From Spirosoma panaciterrae DSM 21099 (GTDB taxonomy: Bacteria; Bacteroidota; Bacteroidia; Cytophagales; Spirosomataceae): a stretch of DNA of 64,000 nucleotides. Under the pieces are notes generated by a model. It made no database searches and had not been told where the DNA came from. It saw only the letters and a program-made list of their open reading frames with translations. Location of the stretch: the NCBI RefSeq assembly GCF_000374025.1, contig NZ_KB893192.1:27395-91394 (forward strand). Direction: 5' to 3'. Within the stretch, counting starts at the first letter, position 1. Each line of letters opens with the position of its first letter. Positions 37,317-46,300 of this stretch are shown one piece after another. The position numbers were made by a program, and so were the translations under genes.

Positions 37317-37667
37317 ATGGAAACGATGCAACACACTCACGTAGACACCTGTTTTGATTGCGCCGAAGCCTGCGAACGCTGTGCAACCGCCTGCCTGGAA
37401 ATGGGCGATAAAGACGGGCGGGGCCACGACATGACCGCCTGTATCAAACTTTGTCGCGACTGTGCGGATATTTGCACCCTATGCGGCCGACTGGATGCCC
37501 GCGGCTCTGATTTTTCACGCGATTTCATGGCGCTCTGCGCCGAAGTATGCGACGCCTGTGCGGAAGAATGTGAGAAACATGCCAATCATGTTGCCCATTG
37601 CAAAGCCTGCGCGGAAGCCTGCCGGAAATGCGCTGAAGAATGCCGCTCAATGTCGGCCAATGCGTAA
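37317..37667 (+). CDS. Four-helix Cys-rich copper-storage-like protein (DUF326)
   Basis: 116 residues with 19 Cys, mostly as CxxC or CxxxC along helices: CFDCAEACERCATAC (12-26), CIKLCRDCADICTLC, CAEVCDACAEEC, CKACAEACRKCAEEC. This is the DUF326/Csp pattern, in which cysteines line the inside of a four-helix bundle that stores Cu(I). No signal peptide is visible, so it resembles the cytosolic Csp3 type, which buffers or stores copper in the cytoplasm. It has its own upstream direct-repeat site. Confidence 0.9.
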   Translation: METMQHTHVDTCFDCAEACERCATACLEMGDKDGRGHDMTACIKLCRDCADICTLCGRLDARGSDFSRDFMALCAEVCDACAEECEKHANHVAHCKACAEACRKCAEECRSMSANA

Positions 37668-37679
37668 CCAATAGTTCAA

Positions 37680-37757
37680 GGACTCTTCTGATTCTGTGGA
37701 TTTTATTGGTTTACCAGCCAATCGGTCACCGTGAAATCCACAGAATTCAAAGAACCC
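37680..37757. repeat. Start-proximal repeat hairpin G
   Basis: The left arm 37680-37703 pairs 19 of 24 with 37734-37757; the inner 13 bases (ATTCTGTGGATTT with its complement) are perfect, and a small inner ATTGG/CCAAT pair may add to it. Arms advance in 8-9-base steps (TTCTGATTC, TGTGGATTT). It ends seven bases before ATG 37765. Confidence 0.7.
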
Positions 37758-37764
37758 AGTTTAT

Positions 37765-38808
37765 ATGTTACCTTACCTCTTTACCTTCTTGTCCATCCTA
37801 AACTGGATGGCTAATCCCAGGCCAGCTGCTGACCTAAAACTCGGCGCAGGCAAACACCCATCAGCCGCAACGGACCCGGCTGGCACCGTTCATGTGGTGT
37901 ATGGACTTGGGAATGTCCTATACTATTCAACCACACAAACCGGCGATCAATTTACTTCTGCCATCCGGCTCGACAGTTTACCCGAACTCCAGCTTGGCGC
38001 TTCGCGGGGGCCACAGATTGCCGCTTCGGCTCAATCAATTGTGATTCTGGCGATCGATAAACCGGGCAACATTTGGTCCTATATGCTAGACCGGGCGACG
38101 GGTAACTGGCAAAAGCGGATACGCGTAAACGATGTGCCCGAAGTAGCCAAAGAAGGATTTATGGGACTGACTGCCGGGCCAGACAATAGCTATATGGCTG
38201 CCTGGCTTGACCTTCGGGGCGATAAACGGAATAAACTGGTTGGAGCCCGATCGATCGATGGAGGAAAAACCTGGTCAGCCAACGAGGTCTTATATGCTTC
38301 CCCGGATGGGACGATCTGCGAATGTTGCCAGGTTTCGGTTGTGAGTCAGGGCAGGCAGGTGGCTATCCTGTTTCGCAATTTCCTGAACAGCTATCGGGAT
38401 ATGTATCTGCTTCAGTCCACAGATGGTGGGCAAACCTTTGGCAAAGCGGAAAAAATAGGCAAAGGAAGCTGGAAACTGGCCGCGTGTCCCATGGATGGCG
38501 GTGGGCTATCGATCGACAAAAGCGGTCATCTGTCAACCGTATGGCGAAGAGCCGATACCCTATATATGGCCCGGCCTGGACAAGCGGAAACCGAACTGGC
38601 AACGGGTAAAAACGCAAAAATTGTCAGTACGGACCACGGCGACTACCTGGTATTTCAGAAAGCCGAACAGCTTTGGGCCGTTACACCGCAGCAAAAACGC
38701 CCTGTAGCGCTTGGCCCTGGGGCCTATGCAAAGCTTGTCCGGCTTAAACCGGATCGCGTCCTATGCATTTGGGAACATGAAGGTGCGGTTTGGGCAAAGA
38801 CGCTTTAG
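37765..38808 (+). CDS. BNR/sialidase-like secreted protein with Cys cluster
   Basis: 347 residues. A signal peptide (MLPYLFTFLSILNWMANPRP) precedes a beta-propeller with Asp-box repeats (SIDGGKTWSANEV, STDGGQTFGKAEK). It lacks the Arg triad and active-site signature of real sialidases as far as I can see. It carries an unusual CECC in DGTICECCQVSV and a Cys in LAACPMDGGGL. In this copper-type neighbourhood the Cys cluster could hold metal. The function is unknown. Confidence 0.72.
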   Translation: MLPYLFTFLSILNWMANPRPAADLKLGAGKHPSAATDPAGTVHVVYGLGNVLYYSTTQTGDQFTSAIRLDSLPELQLGASRGPQIAASAQSIVILAIDKPGNIWSYMLDRATGNWQKRIRVNDVPEVAKEGFMGLTAGPDNSYMAAWLDLRGDKRNKLVGARSIDGGKTWSANEVLYASPDGTICECCQVSVVSQGRQVAILFRNFLNSYRDMYLLQSTDGGQTFGKAEKIGKGSWKLAACPMDGGGLSIDKSGHLSTVWRRADTLYMARPGQAETELATGKNAKIVSTDHGDYLVFQKAEQLWAVTPQQKRPVALGPGAYAKLVRLKPDRVLCIWEHEGAVWAKTL

Positions 38809-38858
38809 TTATAGCCAGCCCGCGAGGATGCATTGCCATACGTTTTACAACATACGTT

Positions 38859-40349
38859 ATGAACCAGTCTATTTTTCTGTTCCTGACCTGTTTTTGGGTA
38901 GAGCAGGCTTTTGCTCAACACCATCATGAAAGTACCCCCATGAACGCAAACCAGAAAGCAGATACCATCAAACCAATGGATCATTCGATGCAGGGGATGG
39001 AAAGGTCTCAGCCCGAACGCATGAATCACGCTGATGGGATGGGCGACAAGCCTATGCTCAATTACGGGCTTACCATGGATACAGGCATGGGCATGACGCA
39101 TTCACTCTCGCGCAATCTGCCCATGAACCGAAACGGATCTGGAACTTCCTGGCACCCCGACAATACGCCTATGTATGCCTACATGACCCATCCATCATCC
39201 AGTGGCTGGAGCTATATGCTACACTATGCGATCTATCTGCGGTATACGAGGCAGAACACCAACAACAGCGATAAACGCGGAGCAGCGCAACAGTTTGGCG
39301 CCCCAAACTGGTTTATGGGGATGGCGCAGCGCAAGGTAGGTCAACGGGGGCTCTTTCAGATTCGGGCCATGATCTCACTAGACCCCCTAACGGTCGGGAA
39401 TGGCGGCTATCCGCTTTTGTTCCAAACGGGTGAAAGCTACAAAGGGCAACCCCTCATCGATAAGCAGCATCCACACGATCTGCTATCCGAATTATCGGTC
39501 AGTTACAGTCACGCATTCAGTAAAGATGCTGATCTGTATGGATACGTCGGTTATCCTGGCGAACCCGCCCTTGGCCCTCCTGCCTTCATGCACCGGATTT
39601 CGGCCTTCAACTTGCCCGACGCCCCATTAAGTCATCACTGGCAGGATGCTACACACATTCTATTCGGAGTCGCTACGGTCGGCTTTCGCTATAAATGGGT
39701 CAGGCTGGAAGGCTCCACGTTTACGGGCCGGGAACCAGACGAAAACCGATACAATTTTGACAAGCCCCGATTCGATAGTTACTCGTACCGCCTATCCATT
39801 AATCCATCTCCTGCCTGGGCCATCCAATTCTCGCAAGGTTTTCTGCACAGCCCGGAAGATCTGCATCCCGACGAAAATGTGACCCGAACTACGGCATCTA
39901 TTTTGCATAGCAAGGGGTTGGGTCCCGGCCGATACATCACCTCAGCGTTTGTTTGGGGACGGAATACTCATCAGGGAGAAGGCGACAATTCGTTTCTGGC
40001 CGAGAGTAGTTGGCAGGTGGATCGAACTGCTTTGTATGGCCGGTACGAAAACGTTGGCAAAACCCCGGAAGAGTTAGGAATTATCGATCCTGGTTTTGGT
40101 GGTATACCCGCCCACACAGCCCTTATGATTAACAGCCTAACCCTGGGTATCAATTACCGGATCGCCCAACAAGCCAATTCTGATCTGGTACTGGGCGCTC
40201 AACTGACCGGCAGCGTACCCGACCAATGGTTACGGCCTTTGTACGGTAAAACGCCTGTTTCTGGAGAGGTATACCTCCGTTTATCCCCCAGCCTGATGAC
40301 CATGCAGGGAATGAAAAGCAGGCATCACGGTCAAATGCGAAGAATGTAA
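38859..40349 (+). CDS. Met/His-rich outer-membrane protein (copper-associated)
   Basis: 496 residues. Signal peptide (MNQSIFLFLTCFWVEQAFA), then a Met/His-rich stretch (about 20-95; QHHHEST, MDHSMQGMERS, MNHADGMGDKPMLN, MDTGMGMTH), followed by a predicted beta-rich body of about 400 residues (FQIRAMISLDPLT, DKQHPHDLLSELSVSYSH, GYVGYPGEPALGPPAFMHR, SQGFLHSPEDL). The Met/His region should bind Cu(I) or Cu(II) in the periplasm. The body looks like an outer-membrane barrel. ATG 38859 gives the signal peptide; an earlier frame start would overlap the BNR gene. I cannot name a family with certainty. Confidence 0.75.
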   Translation: MNQSIFLFLTCFWVEQAFAQHHHESTPMNANQKADTIKPMDHSMQGMERSQPERMNHADGMGDKPMLNYGLTMDTGMGMTHSLSRNLPMNRNGSGTSWHPDNTPMYAYMTHPSSSGWSYMLHYAIYLRYTRQNTNNSDKRGAAQQFGAPNWFMGMAQRKVGQRGLFQIRAMISLDPLTVGNGGYPLLFQTGESYKGQPLIDKQHPHDLLSELSVSYSHAFSKDADLYGYVGYPGEPALGPPAFMHRISAFNLPDAPLSHHWQDATHILFGVATVGFRYKWVRLEGSTFTGREPDENRYNFDKPRFDSYSYRLSINPSPAWAIQFSQGFLHSPEDLHPDENVTRTTASILHSKGLGPGRYITSAFVWGRNTHQGEGDNSFLAESSWQVDRTALYGRYENVGKTPEELGIIDPGFGGIPAHTALMINSLTLGINYRIAQQANSDLVLGAQLTGSVPDQWLRPLYGKTPVSGEVYLRLSPSLMTMQGMKSRHHGQMRRM

Positions 40350-40411
40350 GCCTTATTGGCACCAAAGCGTTTAAATTTTCGTTCTTAATTCACTATAAAC
40401 CAACTAGTACC

Positions 40412-40777
40412 ATGTTTCGTAGCCTGTTTCTGACCGCCCTGACCTCGCTCCTGTTATTGAGCCAATCCTTTGCCAGCACCCCTACCCGCGACGACAAGGA
40501 TAAGGAAGTAAAAATTAAAACCTCCGCTATTTGCGGCATGTGCAAAGCCCGGATCGAGCGCAATTTATCGTTCGAAAAAGGCGTCAAAGAAGCGGATCTG
40601 GATGTTAAAACGAAAGTGGTTACAATCAAATATAACCCCGCCAAAACGGACGTTTCCAAACTAAAATCGGTCATTAGCAAGACTGGCTACGATGCCGATG
40701 AAGTGGTAGCTGATCAGGCTGGCTATAACAAACTGCCAAGCTGCTGCAAAAAAGGGGGCGGTATGGATCATCAGTAA
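40412..40777 (+). CDS. Secreted HMA-domain protein
   Basis: 121 residues. Signal peptide (LFLTALTSLLLLSQSFA), then an HMA ferredoxin-like domain (about 30-100) with the metal-binding CGMC (SAICGMCKARIERNL), VDLD-like strands and a C-terminal extra site LPSCCKKGGGMDH. HMA domains bind Cu(I) or other thiophilic metals; this one would be periplasmic and may hand metal to an efflux or receptor protein. It ends the plus-strand copper-type block, with a terminator after it. Confidence 0.88.
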   Translation: MFRSLFLTALTSLLLLSQSFASTPTRDDKDKEVKIKTSAICGMCKARIERNLSFEKGVKEADLDVKTKVVTIKYNPAKTDVSKLKSVISKTGYDADEVVADQAGYNKLPSCCKKGGGMDHQ

Positions 40778-40857
40778 GGCTAGCGTCGTTGGGAAGCCCG
40801 TTCTTCGTTGAGCGAAACAGTCCGGACTTCTGCCCACGTTACATAGCCCCACAAAAA

Positions 40858-40889
40858 AGCTCGGAATCGGTCGATTTCGGGCTTTTTTT
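40858..40889 (+). terminator. Terminator after the HMA gene
   Basis: AGCTCGGAAT (40858-40867) can pair over all 10 positions (two G-U) with ATTTCGGGCT (40874-40883) around a 6-base loop, followed by a run of six T. It also lies at the convergent end of the response regulator gene. Confidence 0.75.
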
Positions 40890-40940
40890 GTTTCGCCAGA
40901 TTAAGCACCCAATCAACGTACAAGGCTATCCAGGCAAACA

Positions 40941-41621
40941 TTATATGTTCGGCTTAAGCAGATAACCCAACCCTATAAAGGTGTGAATCAATTTATGATC
41001 GAACTCCCGATCCACTTTATTCCGCAGATAATTAATATATACTTCTACCTTATTGGAATTATAGTGCTCGGTAGTGTTCCAGGCTTTTTCCAGAATTTGT
41101 GTCTTCGTAACCACACGACCTACATTTTCAATCAGGAATTCGAGAAGCTGAAACTCTCGCGCGGTAAGCTTGATTCGTTTACTTCCCCGATAAGCGGCCC
41201 TTTCAGCCATATTCAATTCGAGATTATCGACCCGAAGAATTCTTGGGCCATTGAAACCACCTGTTCGTCGTCGGTATAAGGCAAAAATCCGGGCCTGAAG
41301 CTCCGAACCATCTATTGATTTAGCCACACAATCATCCGCCCCGGCATTGAGGCCTCTGACCGTACAGCCCGTGTCGTTTTCATTGGACAGCAGCAAAACA
41401 GGGGTTGAATCGTTTTCCTGACGCAATCGCCTGACCAATTCAATACCATCAATCCCGGTGGCCTGTGTGTCGAGCAAGATCAGATCGAATTGGGTATGCA
41501 ATGCTTTCGAGAATCCGAGTAAGCCATTCCGGGCCAGCTGAATCGTGTGCTGGCGAGCGGGTAGTATACGGTTCAGAAATTCGAGGTAAACCGGATCATC
41601 CTGGATCAGTAAAATATTCAT
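40941..41621 (-). CDS. OmpR/PhoB-type response regulator
   Basis: 226 residues. Receiver domain (1-120) with phospho-accepting Asp51 (LILLDTQATG), acidic pair near residues 8-9 and Lys101 (VAKSIDGSEL); winged helix-turn-helix domain (about 130-226; LTAREFQLLEFLIENVGRVVTKTQILEKAW, VEVYINYLRNKVDREF). Such regulators bind direct-repeat operators. No histidine kinase is adjacent, so the partner is elsewhere. Two arrays of 11-base-spaced TTAA lie just upstream, suggesting autoregulation and control of the RND genes on the other side. Confidence 0.93.
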   Translation of the reverse strand: MNILLIQDDPVYLEFLNRILPARQHTIQLARNGLLGFSKALHTQFDLILLDTQATGIDGIELVRRLRQENDSTPVLLLSNENDTGCTVRGLNAGADDCVAKSIDGSELQARIFALYRRRTGGFNGPRILRVDNLELNMAERAAYRGSKRIKLTAREFQLLEFLIENVGRVVTKTQILEKAWNTTEHYNSNKVEVYINYLRNKVDREFDHKLIHTFIGLGYLLKPNI

Positions 41622-41694
41622 AAGTTACATAGCCTCGCGGTACATCTTGTGTCCGTATGCTTCTTCATTTGGCTGCAAAAGACTCAGTCCAACT

Positions 41695-41732
41695 TTAAAT
41701 CGATTTTAAAAGGCTATTAAATCTTCTTTAAA
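41695..41732. promoter_or_regulatory. Array of four TTAAA direct repeats at 11-base spacing
   Basis: TTAAA begins at 41695, 41706, 41717 and 41728, exactly 11 bases apart each time. Direct repeats of 10-11 bases are the usual binding pattern of OmpR/PhoB-type regulators, and the regulator gene starts 74 bases away. This is a probable autoregulatory operator. Confidence 0.65.
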
Positions 41733-41791
41733 AAATAAGTAGTTCTACGATAACCGTATGAACAGTAGGGATAGCAAGGCCAGTACTCTTT

Positions 41792-41828
41792 TTAAGCAGA
41801 AATTAATAAGGCCTTAATAGCCCCTTAA
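41792..41828. promoter_or_regulatory. Second array of four TTAA repeats at 11-base spacing
   Basis: TTAA begins at 41792, 41803, 41814 and 41825, again exactly 11 bases apart. The offset from the first array (64 bases) is not a multiple of 11, so it appears to be a separate site. It may serve the divergent RND adaptor gene at 42131, although 300 bases lie in between. Confidence 0.6.
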
Positions 41829-41839
41829 CGGAAGCAGCG

Positions 41840-41983
41840 CTACTTGCCGCCCAAATCAGCCGCTTTTTCGGCTTTCTGTTTCACGTATTCTATGTGGTTT
41901 CCCCGATTCGATGGCCTGCCCTGCGGCCTGATTGCCGCCAACTGGTTAAGTATATTTTCGCGCCCTCTTGCGGGATGCAGTCT
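41840..41983 (-). pseudogene. Possible gene remnant on the minus strand
   Basis: Between a TGA and a TAG there are 47 codons with no ATG whose translation looks protein-like at the end (GNHIEYVKQKAEKAADLGGK, then stop) and contains ENILNQLAAIRPQGRPSN. No upstream start or promoter is seen and the frame is closed before it, so it is most likely the 3' end of a broken gene or an unrelated open stretch. The other part of the gap (41984-42130) holds no gene I can support. AGCCG/CGGCT near 41854-41870 forms a small hairpin. Confidence 0.25.
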
Positions 41984-42130
41984 TCAGCCTGTGCTCTGGT
42001 TTCAGGGGAATCTGGTTGAATCACCAATATCCCATAAAGTACCTTTTGATAAGCCATCCGCCCAACACGACTCCCATTCAATACACAGCAATTGGTTTAC
42101 TACACTACCGATACCTGGTTCTTTTAGTCT

Positions 42131-43243
42131 ATGAAAACGTTCATTCAAGTTATGGCCCTCGGGCTGCTGGCCGTTGCCTGCGGTCATAAAAACAACACAG
42201 AAGATAAGTTGCCTACCTCCAGTGCCGATTCATCCAGCAGCTACCTGACCGATACGGTGCGACGAATGAATCCAGAAGATGAACTGACGCTGAATGGCAC
42301 CGTTACCTTCGATCAGGATAATGTGGTACGCGTATTCCCGCTGGTAAGTGGTAATGTTGAAAAAGCGACCGCATCGCTGGGAGCGTACGTACAGAAAGGG
42401 CAGGATCTGGCTTTAATCCGGTCAGGCGATATTTCCACGTATGTCAACAACTACCAGGCCGACAAGTCGGATCTGGAAGTCGCCCAACAGCAGTTGAAAA
42501 ATGTATCCGCGCAATACAAATCAGGCTTTGCGTCGGAAACGGACTTTCTGACCGCCAAAAACAACGTCAAAAAAGCAGAAGACGAGTTAAGCAAATCGGC
42601 CAATATTTTACGGGTATATGGGGGCGCTTCGGGCACTGCCAACGGAGCCAGCCAACCCTACTTTACGGTCAAAGCCCCTATTGCCGGGTATATCGTCGAA
42701 AAAAATGTCAATACGGGGCAAGACCTGCGAGCCGATAACCAGAACCCGCTCTATACCATCTCAAGCCTACAGCAAATCTGGGTGATGGCCAATGTATATG
42801 AGCAGGATATTCCTGAAATCAAACAGGGGCAGCCCGTCGATATTCAGGTGCTGGCCTATCCCGATAAAGTGTTCAAGGGGGTAATCAGCAATGTGAGCAG
42901 CGTGCTCGACGAACAGGCGCGGGTGCTGAAAGTCCGTATCGTTCTGCCCAACAAAGACGGCCTGCTCAAGCCCGACATGTTTGCGACCATCCACGTTCAT
43001 TTGCCCAATACAAGTGGCGGTAAAAGTGACCAATCATTGGCCGTGCCGCAAAAAGCCGTTGTCTTCGACCGCGACCATTACTATGTTATTGTGCAGACCG
43101 GCAAGGATAAATATGAAGTGCGGGAGGTAACTGTATTGAAAAATACCACCCGCTATGCCTTTATCGAAGGAGGGAATCTCAAACCCGGCGACATCGTCGT
43201 TACGGAAGGCAGCCTACTACTCTACAACGACTTAACGGACTAA
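42131..43243 (+). CDS. RND efflux periplasmic adaptor (CzcB-like)
   Basis: 370 residues. Lipoprotein signal MKTFIQVMALGLLAVAC with Cys17. The adaptor has LNGTVTFDQDNVVRVFPLVSG, the first lipoyl half (ASLGAYVQKGQDLALIRSGD), a helical hairpin (about 105-160), the second lipoyl half (YFTVKAPIAGYIVEKNVNTGQ) and barrel segments. It lacks the His-rich tail of the first adaptor. Partner of the RND gene that follows after repeat hairpin D. No outer-membrane factor gene is present here. Confidence 0.9.
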   Translation: MKTFIQVMALGLLAVACGHKNNTEDKLPTSSADSSSSYLTDTVRRMNPEDELTLNGTVTFDQDNVVRVFPLVSGNVEKATASLGAYVQKGQDLALIRSGDISTYVNNYQADKSDLEVAQQQLKNVSAQYKSGFASETDFLTAKNNVKKAEDELSKSANILRVYGGASGTANGASQPYFTVKAPIAGYIVEKNVNTGQDLRADNQNPLYTISSLQQIWVMANVYEQDIPEIKQGQPVDIQVLAYPDKVFKGVISNVSSVLDEQARVLKVRIVLPNKDGLLKPDMFATIHVHLPNTSGGKSDQSLAVPQKAVVFDRDHYYVIVQTGKDKYEVREVTVLKNTTRYAFIEGGNLKPGDIVVTEGSLLLYNDLTD

Positions 43244-43246
43244 ACC

Positions 43247-43312
43247 AAAGAGTGAAAGAGCGAAAGAGTGAAATACAAACTCGGAAAACACTCTTTCGCT
43301 CTTTCACTCTTT
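43247..43312. repeat. Start-proximal repeat hairpin D
   Basis: A perfect 24-base stem (43247-43270 with 43289-43312) and an 18-base loop. Each arm is three 8-base units AAAGAGYG (AAAGAGTG, AAAGAGCG, AAAGAGTG). The element fills the gap between the adaptor stop and the RND start at 43321. Its arms are identical in sequence to the core of hairpin E, 8.6 kb away. Confidence 0.85.
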
Positions 43313-43320
43313 CGCTTTCC

Positions 43321-46300
43321 ATGAACAAGTTCATTCGCAGTATCATCACGTTCGCACTTACCAATCGGTTTGCTATCTTTTTTGGGATTGCCCTGATTAT
43401 CGTTGGTGGTGTCGTTTCGTTTCTGAACACTCCCGTCGAGACCTTTCCCGATGTGACCAATACCAATGTCATTGTGATTACCCAGTGGCCGGGTCGTTCG
43501 GCTGAGGAAGTAGAACGGTTTGTAACCCTGCCGCTTGAAACCGAACTCAACTCGGTTCCCCGTAAGAGTACCCTTCGGTCGGTATCCTTATTTGGGTTGT
43601 CGGTGGTGACGATGATTTTTGAAGACGGAGTCGACAATTTTACGGCCCAAACCAACGTAGCCAACCGAATTGCCGATGTGGATTTGCCCGATGGTGTTTC
43701 GGCTGAGATCGAGCCGCCCTATGGCCCAACAGGTGAAATTTATCGGTTTACGCTGGAGAGTAAAACCAAAGATGTTACAGAACTCAAAACCATACAGGAT
43801 TGGGTTATCGAACGCCAGATCAAGAGCGTACCGGGCATTGCGGATGTGGTGAGTTTTGGCGGCAAGGTCAAAACGATCGAGGTGAGCCTGAACCCCACCC
43901 TGCTGGCCAATTACGGGTTTACTGCGCTCGATGTGGATGATGCCATCAAATCCAGTAATATCAATGTAGGTGGTGATGTCATTAAACAGGGAAACCAGTC
44001 GCTGGTGGTGCGGGGCATTGGGCTGCTTACCAGACCCGAAGATGTGGCCGGGATTATTATCGACAACGTAAACGGCGTACCGATCAAAGTTCGGGACGTG
44101 GCTACGGTGAAAGAAGGGTTTCAGCCCCGACTGGGTATTGTGGGCCGGGATAAACAGGACGATGTGGTCGAGTGTATCGTGGTAATGCGGAAAGGCGAAA
44201 ACCCCAACGATGTGATTCCGGCTCTGAAGGCAAAAATTGATGAACTGAACACAAAAATTCTGCCGAAAGATGTCCGGATCAAGACCTTCTACGACCGCAC
44301 GACCCTCAACAACTACACCCTGCATACGGTGGGTGAAAATGTGCTGACGGGGATCTTTCTGGTTACACTTATCCTGCTGATTTTCCTCGCCGACTGGCGT
44401 ACCACCCTCACGGTTGCCATTGTCATCCCGCTAGCCCTGTTGTTTGCGTTTATCTGCCTCCGGGCTCGTGGCATGACCGCTAACCTACTCAGTATCGGCG
44501 CACTGGACTTTGGCATTATCATCGATGGGGCCGTGGTAATGGTGGAAGGGCTCTTTGTGATGCTGGCCCATAAGGCCGACAAAATGGGCATGATGAAGTT
44601 CAACAACCGGGCAAAACTGAGCTGGATTACCCAGAATGCAACGGAGTTGGGCAAATCCATCTTCACGTCCAAAATCATCATCATCACGGCCCTGCTTCCT
44701 ATTTTTACCTTCCAGAAAGTAGAGGGCAAACTCTTTAGCCCCTTAGCCTGGACCATTGGGTTTGCCCTGACAGGATCGCTGATCGTTAGCCTTACCCTGA
44801 TTCCACTGCTCTGTAGCCTGTTGCTGAACAAGAACGTTCGCGAACGGCACAATCCTGTCGTAACAGGTCTGGAGAAAGCGTATGTTCCGGCCCTGAACTG
44901 GGCCATCCAAAAACCGGCCGCAATTATTTCCATTGCGATTGGCGCACTCGCCTTCTCCCTGTATCTGTTCCTGTTTCATATCGGTTCTGAGTTTCTACCG
45001 CAGTTGAACGAAGGCTCTATTTATGTGCGGGCCAGCCTACCCTACTCAGTAGCCCTGGACGAGAGTTATGCGTATACCCGCAAGTTCCGGGCTATTTTTG
45101 AAGAGTTTCCAGAAGTGCGGGGTGTAATTTCACAAACGGGCCGCCCAAACGATGGTACCGACCCAACGGGCTTTTTCAACAACGAATTTTTCGTTGACCT
45201 CTATCCGAAAGAAGAATGGAAACGAGACATTACGAAAGACGAACTGGTTGCTCAGATGCAACAGAAACTGGCTCGCTTTCGGGGTATTTCGTTCAACTTC
45301 TCGCAGCCCATATCTGATAACGTAGAAGAAGCCGTATCGGGCGTGAAAGGGTCGATGGCAATCAAGATTATTGGGCAGGACCTGGATGTGCTTGACAAAG
45401 AAGCCACGAAAGTCTTCAACGTGATGAAGACCGTACGGGGTGTCAGCGATTTGGGCGTATTTCGGAATCTGGGCCAGCCCGAATTTCGGATCCAGCTCGA
45501 TCCGCAGAAACTGGCCTTGTATAATGTACCTACCGACGTGGCCCAATCCGTTATCGAGACAGCGATTGGCGGCAAAACCGTGACCCAGTTCTACGAAGGT
45601 GAACGCCATTTCGACATTAAAGTGCGTTATGACGAGCGGTTCCGGTATTCGCCGGAGCTGATCGAGAATCTGCTGGTTCCTACACGTTCGGGCAGTAAGA
45701 TTCCTCTCAAAGAACTAGCGTACATTGGCACCCGTTCAGGGCCTGCCTTTGTCTATCGAGAAAACAACGCCCGATTCATTGCCATTAAATTCTCGGTGCG
45801 GGATCGCGACCTGGGCAGTACCATTGCTGAAGCCCAGAAAAAAGTGGGCCAGCAGGTCAAACTCCCCGAAGGGTTTCAGATGCGCTGGGCCGGGGAATTT
45901 GAGAACCAGACACGGGCCGAGCGGCAGTTGGCCATAGTAGTCCCGATCAGTATCACCATCATTTTCCTGATCCTGTTATTCACCTTTGGCAGTGCGCTGG
46001 ATGCAGCCCTGATTATTCTGAATGTACCCTTTGCCCTGATTGGCGGCATGCTCGCCCTTTGGCTAACGGGTATTAACTTCAGCATATCGGCCGGGGTCGG
46101 TTTCATCTGCCTGTTTGGCGTATCGGTGCAGGATGGGGTTATTCTGATTAACCGCTTTAAGGAAAATCTGCACAATAAACTGCCCATCAGTGAAGCCATT
46201 CGGGAAGGGGCTCTCACCCGGGTGCGCCCTGTAGTCATGACAGCCCTGATGGCTTCGCTGGGCTTGTTGCCAGCAGCCCTTTCGACGGGTATTGGTTCAG

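Noticed and set aside
40818..40832. CAGTCCGGACTTCTG, similar to the DNA between the TGTAAAA repeats at 37227-37241
   Set aside because: It sits between the HMA gene and its terminator with no downstream co-directional gene, and lacks the TGTAAAA repeats.
41844..42134. Plus-strand 96-codon frame before the second RND adaptor
   Set aside because: It overlaps the adaptor start, has no protein-like pattern or signal, and runs through the presumed promoter region.
43252..43320. N-terminal extension of the second RND pump
   Set aside because: It would translate hairpin D; the conserved N-terminus starts at ATG 43321.
43588..44325. Long minus-strand open frame opposite the second RND pump
   Set aside because: Antisense shadow of a conserved transporter gene, with no recognisable domain or promoter.
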